DNA from: Leptolyngbya sp. PCC 7375
GTDB taxonomy: Bacteria > Cyanobacteriota > Cyanobacteriia > Phormidesmidales > Phormidesmidaceae
Assembly: GCF_000316115.1 (NCBI RefSeq)
Contig: NZ_JH993797.1
Coordinates: forward strand, 558,001-622,000
Reading direction: 5' to 3'
Length of the DNA stretch: 64,000 nt
Position 1 is the first letter of the stretch. Each line of letters opens with the position of its first letter. This document shows positions 8,296 to 17,052 of this stretch, in pieces. The notes beneath the pieces were generated by a model. That model saw nothing but the letters and a program-made list of their open reading frames with translations, did no database searches and had not been told where the DNA came from. The position numbers were made by a program, and so were the translations under genes.

Positions 8296-9291
8296 CTAAG
8301 TTCTGATTTTTAGAACTTTTCGGATGATCTCAACAGGATCCGTCGGATCAGGAGTCGGTGGCGTATTGTTTAAAGCGATGGGAGGTTGCAGTTGCTGACT
8401 GGGAAAGTGGAGGTTTAGGGCTCTTCGAATGATCTGCTCAGGCTCATAAATATTGGCCGAAGGGCATGCTGTTTTTGGACAATACTTACTTACCCCAGAT
8501 TGTGGGGCGCGAGGAGATTGAGAAAGCTTTTGTATTTTCTCTGATATATCCACTTTGTCCAGCAATGCCGTAAACGCATCACTGTTGAGCAAACCTTCGT
8601 CCAACTTCTTATAGGATGAGGCGGGCGTTGATTTATCGCTACTCGACGCACCGTTTATGATTTGGAACGAATGGGTATATCCTACAAGCTTCCGACCTGC
8701 TTGAGTTTGATAGCCTCGATAGTAGGGAACGATATCAGTTCCAAACGCTTCAAAGTATTCGTCACTATCAATATAAGAATCAATTTCTGCATCACATCCC
8801 TCATTTACCAAGCGAGCAATGTGATCCGAAATTTCTGCATAGCTTTCAGGTGCACGACCCAGCAGATGCTTAAAGTTGAGTTCAATAGCACGTAGATTTG
8901 AATGCTTCTCAAACACTAAAGCACGGTAACGTTCTGACTTAGCCAATAGACGCACAAACTCCATGACAGTGATTTGGCCATTCCGGAGTTGCGATTCTGC
9001 TTCCACAAACCGTTCACTTTCCATGAGGTGGGCATTGCCAAACACTTGTTTATAAACGGTTGTAATGACCAAGTCTGCCTGCTCAACAGCATCAGAAACA
9101 AACTCGACTGGAGTTGCATTGGCATATACCTTAGCGATCTGAGCAGACGTTGCCTTAGCGTACACCTTGGTGTCGTCAGCTGGAGTTGCTTGACTTTTTT
9201 TCGATGATGTAGTTGTTTTTAGGTCTGGCTTGTTGTTAAGGACGCCAGAATTATTATTCACTACGTTATTACTATTGAGATTTTTGAGCAT
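8296..9291 (-). CDS. Phycobilisome linker-domain protein with unusual tails
   Basis: A 331-residue protein with one phycobilisome linker (PBS_linker_poly, pfam00427) domain at about 70-200. Hallmarks include ESQLRNGQITVMEFVRLLAKS, FKHLLGRAPESYAEI, SYIDSDEYFEAFG and VPYYRGY. The domain packs inside phycocyanin or related hexamer discs. The low-complexity N-terminal 68 residues carry the near-repeat KVYAKAT/KVYANAT. The C-terminal 130 residues lack the pfam01383 capping domain but hold a repeated motif, EQIIRRALNL (285-294) and VEIIRKVLKI (320-329). No cpc/apc genes are adjacent, so it is not in a rod operon. It could be an orphan rod linker or a linker-domain scaffold with another job. Confidence 0.85.
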   Translation of the reverse strand: MLKNLNSNNVVNNNSGVLNNKPDLKTTTSSKKSQATPADDTKVYAKATSAQIAKVYANATPVEFVSDAVEQADLVITTVYKQVFGNAHLMESERFVEAESQLRNGQITVMEFVRLLAKSERYRALVFEKHSNLRAIELNFKHLLGRAPESYAEISDHIARLVNEGCDAEIDSYIDSDEYFEAFGTDIVPYYRGYQTQAGRKLVGYTHSFQIINGASSSDKSTPASSYKKLDEGLLNSDAFTALLDKVDISEKIQKLSQSPRAPQSGVSKYCPKTACPSANIYEPEQIIRRALNLHFPSQQLQPPIALNNTPPTPDPTDPVEIIRKVLKIRT

Positions 9292-9995
9292 CTGTTTAAG
9301 CTCTAAATATTGAATGCTGAATCATAGACCAGCATATTCTTAAATGGGAAAAAATTTCATTAAAAATTTCATTACTTTATCATGATTAAGTTATAAATAG
9401 AACAAATGCCGATTCGTTTACTTTTACGCAAAAAAACGTTTACTGATATCTTGGCCAGATTTTCAGCTATGTAACGTTTTGAAAAAATGCCCTTAGGCAC
9501 AACCTATAAGTTATCCTGATTCTTTAGTTTAGTCGTTAGATGCCCTTATTATCGAAAAGCAGAAAGATAGGGCCTACTCTCCCAGCCCATAGGTTTTGAG
9601 AGTGATTCAGACGCTGTAGATAGACCCATCTGGCAACAACATTAATCTCATCGGTCCAATGTTCACCAAGCACTGACCCTGAGATCCCATTGCAAATATG
9701 GGTGCTATTAAGCACCACACCTGCAAAAATAAAATTGATCTGATCGCCGTTTCTGTTTGCTGCTTGACCATTTCAGAACTTAGGGTAACCGCCTGGGGAT
9801 CTTTAGTAAGTTGTTGAAATATAACAACAAGATCAAGATCTAAGGTGGCGGTACTTTATTAAACCCCTGGAGGGTGGAGGCAATGCCCATCCTACCCGCT
9901 TATCAGCATGAGTACCCTTAAAACCCTGCTATGCCAATAATTTAGAGGTAATTCGAATGTAAGCTAGATGTAGCGACGACAATAAGAGTAAAAAG
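9292..9995. other. Intergenic stretch between divergent linker gene and hemD
   Basis: About 700 bases with no supported gene. An A+T-rich segment at about 9340-9480 is a likely promoter region for the leftward linker gene. A 60-codon leftward frame at 9536-9718 has no family resemblance and no ribosome-binding site. Confidence 0.4.
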
Positions 9996-10826
9996 ATGAC
10001 TGCTACTCGATTTTCGGGTGAAACTATTCTTGTGACTAGGCCCGTAGACCAAGCCGATACCTTTGTCCAACAACTTAGGGGCCAGGGAGCCAATGCGATC
10101 TCACTCTCGGCATTGTCGATTCAGCCACCGTCTAGTTGGAACAAGCTCGACCAACAACTCTCCCGGTTATCGGAGTTTGATTGGTTGATTCTAACTTCGG
10201 CTAATGGGGTCAAGTTCTTTATTGAGCGTTTGAGATCTCAGGGCTATTCACTCCAAGACATTGCCACAGTCAAAATTGCGGTTGTCGGTCGAAAAACCGC
10301 AATTTTCTTGAAACAAAAGGGGCTGACACCCGATTTTATTCCACCTCAATTCATTTCTGATTCGCTGGTGGAACATTTTCCTGATCGCGATCACTTGAAC
10401 GAAGCCCAAATTTTATATCCCTGCTTGGAAGATGAACGACGGGACCTACTCATTACTGAACTTTCTCTCCTAGGGGCTGTGGTGTGGGATGTTCCAGCCT
10501 ACCGATCTGCCTGTCCAGAGGATATTGAACCGGACACGCTGCAGGCCCTCAAGCAAGGAATTATTGATGTAGTTACATTTGCCAGTCCTAAGACGGTTCG
10601 ATGCTTCCAACAACTCCTACAGGTCCATCAAGATAAGCTTGGCGCATTGCCAGAACAGCTATTGGAAAAGGTGGCGATCGCTTCTATCGGACCGCTGACA
10701 TCTGAAGCCTGTCAAGAGATCTTTAGCCGGGTAGATATTCAGCCTAATGAGTACTCTCTAAATGGTTTAACCGCAGCGCTGATTCAATGGGCCGCAGCAA
10801 GAGGATCTGCATTTGAGGCAAAATAA
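9996..10826 (+). CDS. hemD: Uroporphyrinogen-III synthase
   Basis: A 276-residue cytosolic enzyme that closes and flips ring D of hydroxymethylbilane to give uroporphyrinogen III, the common precursor of haem, chlorophyll, phycobilins and cobalamin. Family signatures include ILVTRPVDQADTFVQQL at the N-terminus, FDWLILTSANGVKFFIERL, VVGRKTAIFLKQKG, and in the second lobe FASPKTVRCFQQLL and ASIGPLTSEACQE. The two HemD Rossmann-like lobes are complete and the length is normal. It stands alone here. Confidence 0.93.
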   Translation: MTATRFSGETILVTRPVDQADTFVQQLRGQGANAISLSALSIQPPSSWNKLDQQLSRLSEFDWLILTSANGVKFFIERLRSQGYSLQDIATVKIAVVGRKTAIFLKQKGLTPDFIPPQFISDSLVEHFPDRDHLNEAQILYPCLEDERRDLLITELSLLGAVVWDVPAYRSACPEDIEPDTLQALKQGIIDVVTFASPKTVRCFQQLLQVHQDKLGALPEQLLEKVAIASIGPLTSEACQEIFSRVDIQPNEYSLNGLTAALIQWAAARGSAFEAK

Positions 10827-11002
10827 AAGCGTTTGCCCATAAACTAGCAGGGAGAGCGCTACGTTACAAAAGATTGAGTAATGGCCTGTCATTCCTGGGG
10901 GCCTTCGCTATGATCATGGGAGTTAGTTATTGAGAAATATTCTTAATAGGTGGCTAGTCCTGTGTCTAGAAGTAAACTTAATTGGCATGTAAGAGGTCAA
11001 TC

Positions 11003-11587
11003 ATGGATTCCCTCATTCTCAAAATTATCTTCTTAGTTTTCTTTGTATTAACAGGGATTATCCGCAAACCCTATCAACGGGAGATTAAGGAGAATACCAT
11101 CATCGATAACCGTAAAACCCCTCTAGAGAATGGCCTGTTAGCATTTGTTCTGCTAGGGATGTTTGTTTTGCCGCTGATTTATATTGTTACGCCACTGTTT
11201 AATTTTGCTAATTATTTTCTACCGGTTTGGGCGAATGTATTGGGCATTTTGATGTTTGCGATCGCGCTCTACTTATTTTGGCGTTCTCACCATGATCTCG
11301 GCAAAAACTGGTCACCCACACTGCAGGTTCGAAAAGACCATGCATTAATTACCAACGGCATTTATCGATCTATCCGCCACCCCATGTATACCTCGCTCTG
11401 GTTATGGGCCATGGCCCAAGCACTATTATTAACAAATTGGATTGCCGGTCTTTCAGGCATAATTACGTTTGGTTTTCTATATTTTCTCCGGGTGGGTAAT
11501 GAGGAGAAAATGATGATAGAACAATTTGGTGAACAATATCAGGCGTATCGGCAGAGGACAAAGCGGTTGGTCCCGTTTATTTTTTGA
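11003..11587 (+). CDS. Isoprenylcysteine carboxyl-methyltransferase-like membrane protein
   Basis: A 194-residue protein starting at ATG 11003, with AAGAGG just upstream. An in-frame TTG at 10982 would add seven residues but overlaps that site. It has four or more hydrophobic helices. The C-terminal half holds the ICMT/PEMT signature: LITNGIYRSIRHPMYTSLWL followed by a membrane hairpin and NEEKMMIEQFGEQYQAYRQRTKRLVPF. These residues bind S-adenosylmethionine at the membrane face. In bacteria the substrate of such proteins is usually unknown. It is preceded by hemD by 176 bases. Confidence 0.82.
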   Translation: MDSLILKIIFLVFFVLTGIIRKPYQREIKENTIIDNRKTPLENGLLAFVLLGMFVLPLIYIVTPLFNFANYFLPVWANVLGILMFAIALYLFWRSHHDLGKNWSPTLQVRKDHALITNGIYRSIRHPMYTSLWLWAMAQALLLTNWIAGLSGIITFGFLYFLRVGNEEKMMIEQFGEQYQAYRQRTKRLVPFIF

Positions 11588-12101
11588 TTGTTTTGACCAT
11601 AAGCGCCATATATCGACCCCTCCCTGACGGGTATGACCTCAATTAGATGTCTATTAAAAAGTCAGAAATCCTAAGCCCTACAAGAAGCTTACAATCTCCA
11701 TCACGCTGAAACTGAGAAAATTTATTCTTCGCTCAAATCTTCCTGAAACCCTTGCTGGATAAGCGTTATAGCACTCTACATCGTGTCGAGGTCATACCCT
11801 CCCTGACAGCGATTAAGGTAGTTTCTAACGGTATGGCAGAACGAGTGCACAGCTTAGGAGGGTTGTTAACTGTGAGTAGCCCCCTTAACCAACTTTGAAA
11901 ATGATGGATACATCTGGCAGTCATTATAAGCTGGGCCATGGGTTATCAGCTTTTGAGCAAACTATCGTTACTCGATCGCGTTGCTGCAGCCTTACTGGCA
12001 CAACGATCATTTGCGGCATTACAGCTGCACTTGGGACAATAATGGTAGAGACAATAATAATAGAGCCCCACTTCTGGGCGATAGGTAGAACATAACCATC
12101 C
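11588..12101. other. Intergenic stretch with a spaced inverted repeat
   Basis: About 510 bases with no supported gene. GGGTATGACCTC (11629-11640) is repeated inverted as GAGGTCATACCC (11788-11799), and CCCTCCCTGAC occurs beside each arm in direct orientation. Short frames at 11895-12134 on either strand overlap each other and look like chance. Confidence 0.4.
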
Positions 12102-13409
12102 ATGGAGCACACCGAAGCTCAGACCGACCTGCAAGACACCGCCACTGGCATCTTTGCCTGGTTACCTCAACTCAGACGCGAAATATGGATTCTAGCGACC
12201 GGGCAGTTGCTTTTATACATCGGCCAGGGATTTACCCTGGTCTATGCCTCGATTTACTTTGTCAACGAACTTGGCTTTTCTCCGACTCAAGTCGGGTTAG
12301 CCTTAAGCAGTAGCGGTCTGGCTGGCATAGTCGGACGTTTTTGGTCCGGTTATGCCATTGATTCAGATTTTTGGGGTCGTCGTCGAACGCTGATGCTATC
12401 AGCCATGATTACGGCGTTAGCTTGTTTTTGTCTTGCCTTTGCCAATACCTTTGTGCTGTTAGTTTTAGGCAATCTGCTGTTGGGGTTAGGCATCAGCTTA
12501 TACTGGCCTGCAAATTTATCCATCACAACAGACCTGACCACAACAGAAAACCGTACAGAAGCCTTTGCCCTCACGCGACTAGTGGATCATCTGGGCCTTG
12601 CTTTGGGTGCTTTACTCGCTGGACAATATGTGGCTATGTCTGGTAACTACAGCATCCTGTTTATCCTAAAAGGCTTAACCTACGCCCTATTTGCTGGGGT
12701 GATTTATGTGGCAATTGCAGAAACACGACAGCCCCTCGGTGACGTGCGTAACGTATGGCAAGATTGGTCGCAAGCATTTCGCGATCGCAACCTCCTCACC
12801 TTCCTCAGCGCCAATATCATCTTTACCATCTATGCCGCCCAGTACACCAGCACCCTACCTCTGTATCTCGCCAACTTTATCCCGGGTGGCAATACAGAAA
12901 TTGGCTTCTCAGAGCAGTGGATCAGCTACTTCTTCGTCTGGCACGTTGTCCTAAAAGTTGTTTTTCAGCTCCCCATCACCCGTCTAGTCAAAACCATCAA
13001 CCATGTCTCCATTATGTTAGTCGCCCTCATCATTTGGAGTGCTGCTTTCTTTTTGCTGTGGCTTATCGGCAATATTGCAATCGACCCACTATTGATAGCC
13101 ATCAGTGCCTTTAGCCTCATCGCCCTGGCCGAAATCCTCTATTCACCAGCAGGTGTTTCTCTTCTCGGTGAAATGGCACCTTCAAATTTGCGAGGGATTT
13201 ACTTTTCCCTAGAATCTCAATGCTGGTCTATCGGATTCACGGTTGGCCCTGCCCTGGGAGGCTGGGCACTAGATCATCCTGAGACGATGGGAACTAATCT
13301 GTGGCTGTATTTGATTACTGGAGGTTTTGTCGCCAGTTTTATTTTGGTGGTGTTGAAGCAGAAAATAACAACTGTTGAGGAGTCTGATCTGATTGTTGAT
13401 GGGTTTTGA
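12102..13409 (+). CDS. MFS transporter
   Basis: A 435-residue membrane protein with about 12 hydrophobic helices. Major-facilitator hallmarks are the loop 2-3 motif (SGLAGIVGRFWSGYAIDSDFWGRRRTLM, residues in the GxxxDxxGRRR pattern), a GNLLLGLGISLYWPANLSI helix and a central cytoplasmic loop near residue 210. It belongs to the drug/sugar exporter-like MFS_1 group. Helices and charged loops are intact. Substrate cannot be told from sequence. It stands alone. Confidence 0.87.
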   Translation: MEHTEAQTDLQDTATGIFAWLPQLRREIWILATGQLLLYIGQGFTLVYASIYFVNELGFSPTQVGLALSSSGLAGIVGRFWSGYAIDSDFWGRRRTLMLSAMITALACFCLAFANTFVLLVLGNLLLGLGISLYWPANLSITTDLTTTENRTEAFALTRLVDHLGLALGALLAGQYVAMSGNYSILFILKGLTYALFAGVIYVAIAETRQPLGDVRNVWQDWSQAFRDRNLLTFLSANIIFTIYAAQYTSTLPLYLANFIPGGNTEIGFSEQWISYFFVWHVVLKVVFQLPITRLVKTINHVSIMLVALIIWSAAFFLLWLIGNIAIDPLLIAISAFSLIALAEILYSPAGVSLLGEMAPSNLRGIYFSLESQCWSIGFTVGPALGGWALDHPETMGTNLWLYLITGGFVASFILVVLKQKITTVEESDLIVDGF

Positions 13410-13514
13410 ATAGTAGAGAGAAAGCATGTTGACTGGCTGTAACCAGTGCAATATCTGTTGCATGCATGCCCAACAAATCTACGCAATTTAATCACTTTTC
13501 CTAACCAGCAATAT

Positions 13515-13557
13515 TAATCTTGTTGCTTCTAGAGTAGAGCTGGAAGTAACAAGATTA
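13515..13557. terminator. Inverted repeat downstream of the MFS gene
   Basis: TAATCTTGTTGCTTC (13515-13529) pairs with GAAGTAACAAGATTA (13543-13557), 14 of 15 bases, with a 13-base loop. It is 105 bases after the MFS stop and 240 bases before the chemosensory operon. No T tract follows directly, so terminator function is plausible but not shown. Confidence 0.45.
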
Positions 13558-13797
13558 CGATTATTGCTTGGCTTTAAAAAGGATTAACCAATGTTGTATT
13601 TAAACAAGAAATGGGAATCTTAAAATCATCAATTATTTACTTCTTCATTCCCTTTTCCCAAGACTGGCAAAGACCAGACTTAAAGCCTCCAAGTATTTGA
13701 GTGTAGAGGTAGATGTTAAGTAGTTAAACAGCTTATTCGTATTCCATAAACAAAAGCTGTGAACTTGAGTGAAAGATCAGTTAGTTAGGTTCTGTAT

Positions 13798-15000
13798 ATG
13801 GTCGATAGTTTTAATGGGATTAAGCAGTGTCTTGACATTGCCCAATCCAAAAAAAATGGTTGCTTACAGGTTAATAGCAATGGCATCACCTGGAATGTTT
13901 TTGTCAAGGAAGGCCGCCTTCAATATGCCGTCCATTCCATACAGACGTTCGAGACAATAAAATATTGCCTAAATAAGTTAGGGCATCGGGTGCCTGAAAA
14001 GACGCTAGAAAATTTACAACCCGATTTTCGAAGCGTTCAACTATCCACTAACCAAGTATGGTTACTCTATGAAGCAAGCAATCAGCTGTATCAAGAGGGG
14101 GTATTAGACAGTAATGCCACCCAAATGCTTAAACTGGAACTGTCTAAAGACGCCCTAGAATCTTTGTTTTGGTTAAGACAAGCAACATATGTATGGCTAG
14201 ACCAGACGTCATATCACACTGATATTGCTTCTTTCTCAACCATCATTAACCAGTTGAAAGAACAATTCAAAACCTGGCAAAGGTTGAGTCAAATAGTGTC
14301 CTCACCCTACCAGCGGCCCTATTGCCCTGACCGAAGTAAACTTAGCCAGCCTGTGCCCAATGGTATGTTGACTCAGACACTACTTCAAGCACTGGCTCAA
14401 CTTATGAATGGCAATAATATTCAACAACTCGCGTCATTTGTGAGGCAAGATACTCTGAAATTTGCCCAATTGCTAAATCCGTACATACAACAACAGTACT
14501 TTATTTTAAAATCTCCGGTTTCTCCTTACGACAAGCTTCCCAATATTCCAGCCACGAACAGTGTTCAGTCCTTAGGGAAACCAACTGTTTCGCCCCCAAC
14601 CTCCTTGCAAACCCATAGAAAGGTTCACAAGATTGTTTGCATTGATGACAGCCCAGCCATGCTAGAAACGATTCAAGGTTACTTGGGTTCAGAAGGCTTT
14701 GATGTAGCCACCGTTGAAAATCCGATGGAATCAATGTCAACTTTGTTTTCCATGAAACCAGACTTGATTTTGATGGATGTTTCCATGCCAGGTATTAACG
14801 GTAATCGTCTGTGCACGATCCTGCGTCGTAGCTCTGTCTTCAAAAAGGTGCCAATCATTATGGTCAGCAGTAATACCAGTGTCTTAGATAAAGCCAAATC
14901 CGAATCCTCTGGTGCCACTGATTACCTAACCAAACCTTTTTCAAAAGCAGATTTGCTCGCCATTGTTGAAGAGTATCTTTCAATTGTTGTTGCTGCATAG
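13798..15000 (+). CDS. PATAN-receiver response regulator (PixG/PilG/HmpA-like)
   Basis: A 400-residue protein. The N-terminal half is a DUF4388/PATAN-type region (GIKQCLDIAQSKKNGCLQVNSNGITWNVFVKEGRLQYAVHS at the start). A Ser/Pro-rich linker (about 255-280) follows. A C-terminal CheY-like receiver carries the acidic pair in CIDDSPAM, phospho-acceptor D327 in LILMDVSMPG and K in LTKPFS. It is the first gene of a PATAN-REC / CheY / CheW / MCP / CheA operon, the order of the cyanobacterial Hmp, Pil and Pix loci. Such proteins control type IV pilus motility, for instance in phototaxis or hormogonium gliding. The CheA-type kinase at 20979 is the expected phosphodonor. Confidence 0.9.
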   Translation: MVDSFNGIKQCLDIAQSKKNGCLQVNSNGITWNVFVKEGRLQYAVHSIQTFETIKYCLNKLGHRVPEKTLENLQPDFRSVQLSTNQVWLLYEASNQLYQEGVLDSNATQMLKLELSKDALESLFWLRQATYVWLDQTSYHTDIASFSTIINQLKEQFKTWQRLSQIVSSPYQRPYCPDRSKLSQPVPNGMLTQTLLQALAQLMNGNNIQQLASFVRQDTLKFAQLLNPYIQQQYFILKSPVSPYDKLPNIPATNSVQSLGKPTVSPPTSLQTHRKVHKIVCIDDSPAMLETIQGYLGSEGFDVATVENPMESMSTLFSMKPDLILMDVSMPGINGNRLCTILRRSSVFKKVPIIMVSSNTSVLDKAKSESSGATDYLTKPFSKADLLAIVEEYLSIVVAA

Positions 15001-15075
15001 GAGGCTCTGGGCAGGCTAAGTGTGTGTTCTAAGTCTTTCGTTTCCTATATTTTTTGATGTTCTAAGGAGTAATCC

Positions 15076-15438
15076 ATGGGTAAAAATATACTTGTTGTTG
15101 ATGATATGCAGGCTCAGCGTGATTTAATGTCTAACTACTTATCACGAGCCGGTTATAACGTTACCACCGCTGAAAGTGGTGCAGAGGCCCTTGTAATGGT
15201 CAAAGCCAACAAACCCGATATTGTTGTAACGGATTTAGTGATGCCTGAAATCACAGGTTTGGAATTGTGCCGTGAACTTAAACGTCAACCAGACACTGCA
15301 GCAATCCCAGTCGTAGCCTGTACAACTAAAGATCGCAAAATGGACCAAAACTGGGCTAGAAAGCAGGGGGTAGCCGCCTATGTGGTTAAGCCCTGTACTG
15401 AGCAAGAATTAGTCGATGCAGTTCGCTCGGTTGTCTAG
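15076..15438 (+). CDS. CheY-like response regulator (PilH/HmpB-like)
   Basis: A 120-residue single-domain receiver with acidic pair D9-D10, phospho-acceptor D53 in IVVTDLVMPE, a switch threonine in ACTTKDRKMD and K in VVKPC. RMDQxWxxKQG-type sequences are typical of PilH/PixH proteins. AAGGAG lies eight bases before the ATG. It is second in the chemosensory operon, 75 bases after the PATAN-receiver gene. A degraded copy of its C-terminal third lies at 17572-17703, on the far side of an intervening ABC binding-protein gene. Confidence 0.92.
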   Translation: MGKNILVVDDMQAQRDLMSNYLSRAGYNVTTAESGAEALVMVKANKPDIVVTDLVMPEITGLELCRELKRQPDTAAIPVVACTTKDRKMDQNWARKQGVAAYVVKPCTEQELVDAVRSVV

Positions 15439-15490
15439 TATATAGGGCTTTGTTAGGACGTACCTGCAAGCCAGATCGCTTAGATACCTA

Positions 15491-15554
15491 TCTCCATATT
15501 ACACTATTCCCAATATGCTTGTCATGACACTGGGAGTCCTGGGTAATATGGAGA
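15491..15554 (+). terminator. Stem-loop after the cheY-like gene
   Basis: TCTCCATATTAC (15491-15502) pairs perfectly with GTAATATGGAGA (15543-15554), 12 base pairs, with a 40-base loop, 52 bases after the cheY stop. A short T-rich run follows. If it terminates, the operon's first two genes are now separated transcriptionally from cheW onward. Confidence 0.5.
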
Positions 15555-15641
15555 ATGGTTTTAAGAACAGGGTTAATTCCTTCATGTATTTAAGCTTTGC
15601 CCCCATAAAAACTGTTGCATCTTTTGAATTTCAACAGCAGT

Positions 15642-15678
15642 ATCCCCTAGCTAAAGCGTGCGCTTCCCGCTAGGGGAT
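15642..15678. repeat. Nested hairpin (possible IS end or small palindromic repeat)
   Basis: ATCCCCTAGC (15642-15651) pairs with GCTAGGGGAT (15669-15678). Inside the loop AAGCG-TG-CGCTT forms a second small hairpin. Such two-level hairpins resemble ends recognised by Y1 (IS200/IS605-type) transposases or their solo remnants, but no such transposase is nearby. Confidence 0.55.
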
Positions 15679-15729
15679 TTATGCCTTAAGGTGTGTCACA
15701 ATTTTGGTGTAAAAAGCTGATGACCAACG

Positions 15730-15826
15730 TAAGGCGCTTGCGCTTAAATAATCATCCCATTATCCCATTACTCATCCACCCATCTACAGCCCCAACCTGG
15801 GTCTTTATTTTTGTGCAGTCCCCTAA
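15730..15826 (+). repeat. Dispersed 97-bp repeat, copy 2
   Basis: Second copy of the repeat at 5782-5877, same orientation, about 92% identical by eye. Like copy 1 it is intergenic and lies about 110 bases from the 3' end of a leftward gene. Confidence 0.85.
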
Positions 15827-15859
15827 TCGGTAGCCCATCGATGTTTTATTAAAACTAGT

Positions 15860-15910
15860 AGTAACTCCCGTAGCACGAACCAGGCTTCGTTTTACCCTAC
15901 GGGAGTTACT
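15860..15910 (-). terminator. Long stem-loop, probable terminator of the taurine-type binding-protein gene
   Basis: AGTAACTCCCGTAG (15860-15873) pairs perfectly with CTACGGGAGTTACT (15897-15910). Inside it ACGAA/TTCGT forms an inner stem around CCAGGC. It begins 30 bases beyond the stop of the leftward gene. Read leftward, the stem is followed by ACTAGTTTTAAT, a weak T tract. Confidence 0.65.
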
Positions 15911-15939
15911 TATCAAGTGTGAAATAAGTTGGAGGAAGA

Positions 15940-17052
15940 TTACTTGGCAGCTACAGCTCCACCAGCGGAATTGACCGCATTATTGTAGATTGCAGCATTA
16001 TAACTTGCTAGATCAGGCGCTTGTTCAATAGCGCCTTGAGTGACCATGAACTCAGCTGATTCCAGTAGGACTTTACCCAAAGCACCAGGTGCATCCGATG
16101 TGCCTAAATATTTAATGCTCGCTTGTTCTTCAGCGCTGAGCCAAACTAACTCATTCATTACATCGAGACTTTGTTCAGGTGTTAACTCAAGTTCACCTGA
16201 GATAGCCTGCGCAGCTGACTCTGGGTCTGCACGGTAGAAGTCAACCGCTTCATCTAATGCCATGACATATTTCTCAACGGCCTCTGGATATTGGCTGACA
16301 AAATCTTGATGAACAACAGCCAAATCAGCAGTGATAATACCCTCATCAGCTAATTGCTTGGCTGATGTAATAACAATACCATTATCTTCTTGAAGCTTAC
16401 CCAGAACTGGATGCCATATAAAACTGCCATCAATGGTCCCTTTCTGCCATGCCGCCAATGTTTCGTCCGGCGTCATATCAACAATCTTTACTTCCGCAGC
16501 ATCTATCCCATTTTCTCGTAAGGCCGATAAAAGGCTAAAGTGGGTCGTCGAGCCAAATGGCACAGCAATAGTTTTCCCTTTCATATCAGCAAGGCGGATA
16601 ATCCCAGAGTCAGGCCTGATGGCAAGAGCCTCGTTCTCACCAATAATGTCATGGATGAAATAAACCTGATAAGGCAGATTATTGGCAATGCCTGTAGAAA
16701 CAGGGACAGAGCCAGCCAACCCTAAATCAATTTCTCCTGCCATCATCGCCTGGTTGACATCACCGCCAGAACTATACTGAACCCATTCTATCTCAACCCC
16801 TGGGAGGTTTTCTTCAACCATACCCTGGGATTTTGCCAATAGCTCAGCATTGGGAATCACCTGATAACCTACTCTGATTTCTTCTGGCATACTACCTGCA
16901 CTGTTGCTGTTGTTTACCCCAGCATTATTCTCCACAGTTGCCTTGGGTGTGCAAGCAGAGATCGTTAATACCAGACTTAATCCTGCCAAGCCTAGTAATG
17001 TGTTGAATTTTCTGCGTGGTAGATCATTTTGTCGAAGCTGTTCAAAAAACAT
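15940..17052 (-). CDS. ABC-transporter substrate-binding lipoprotein, taurine/sulfonate type (TauA-like)
   Basis: A 370-residue exported protein. A lipoprotein signal with lipobox LTISAC puts the lipidated cysteine at residue 34. A Ser/Asn-rich tether leads to a periplasmic type II binding fold with IRVGYQVIPNAELLAKSQG, QYSSGGDVNQAMMAGEIDLGLAGSVPVS and GKTIAVPFGSTTHFSLLSAL. These match the TauA/SsuA/NMT1 group, with taurine-type most similar. No permease (TauC) or ATPase (TauB) gene is adjacent. It sits antisense inside the chemosensory operon, between the cheY gene and a broken cheY copy. It may serve a transporter encoded elsewhere, or act as a sensory binding protein for the nearby MCP; the second idea is speculative. 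Confidence 0.88.
   Translation of the reverse strand: MFFEQLRQNDLPRRKFNTLLGLAGLSLVLTISACTPKATVENNAGVNNSNSAGSMPEEIRVGYQVIPNAELLAKSQGMVEENLPGVEIEWVQYSSGGDVNQAMMAGEIDLGLAGSVPVSTGIANNLPYQVYFIHDIIGENEALAIRPDSGIIRLADMKGKTIAVPFGSTTHFSLLSALRENGIDAAEVKIVDMTPDETLAAWQKGTIDGSFIWHPVLGKLQEDNGIVITSAKQLADEGIITADLAVVHQDFVSQYPEAVEKYVMALDEAVDFYRADPESAAQAISGELELTPEQSLDVMNELVWLSAEEQASIKYLGTSDAPGALGKVLLESAEFMVTQGAIEQAPDLASYNAAIYNNAVNSAGGAVAAK

Noticed and set aside
9536..9718. 60-codon leftward ORF before hemD
   Set aside because: No family resemblance, no ribosome-binding site, and the length is within chance expectation.
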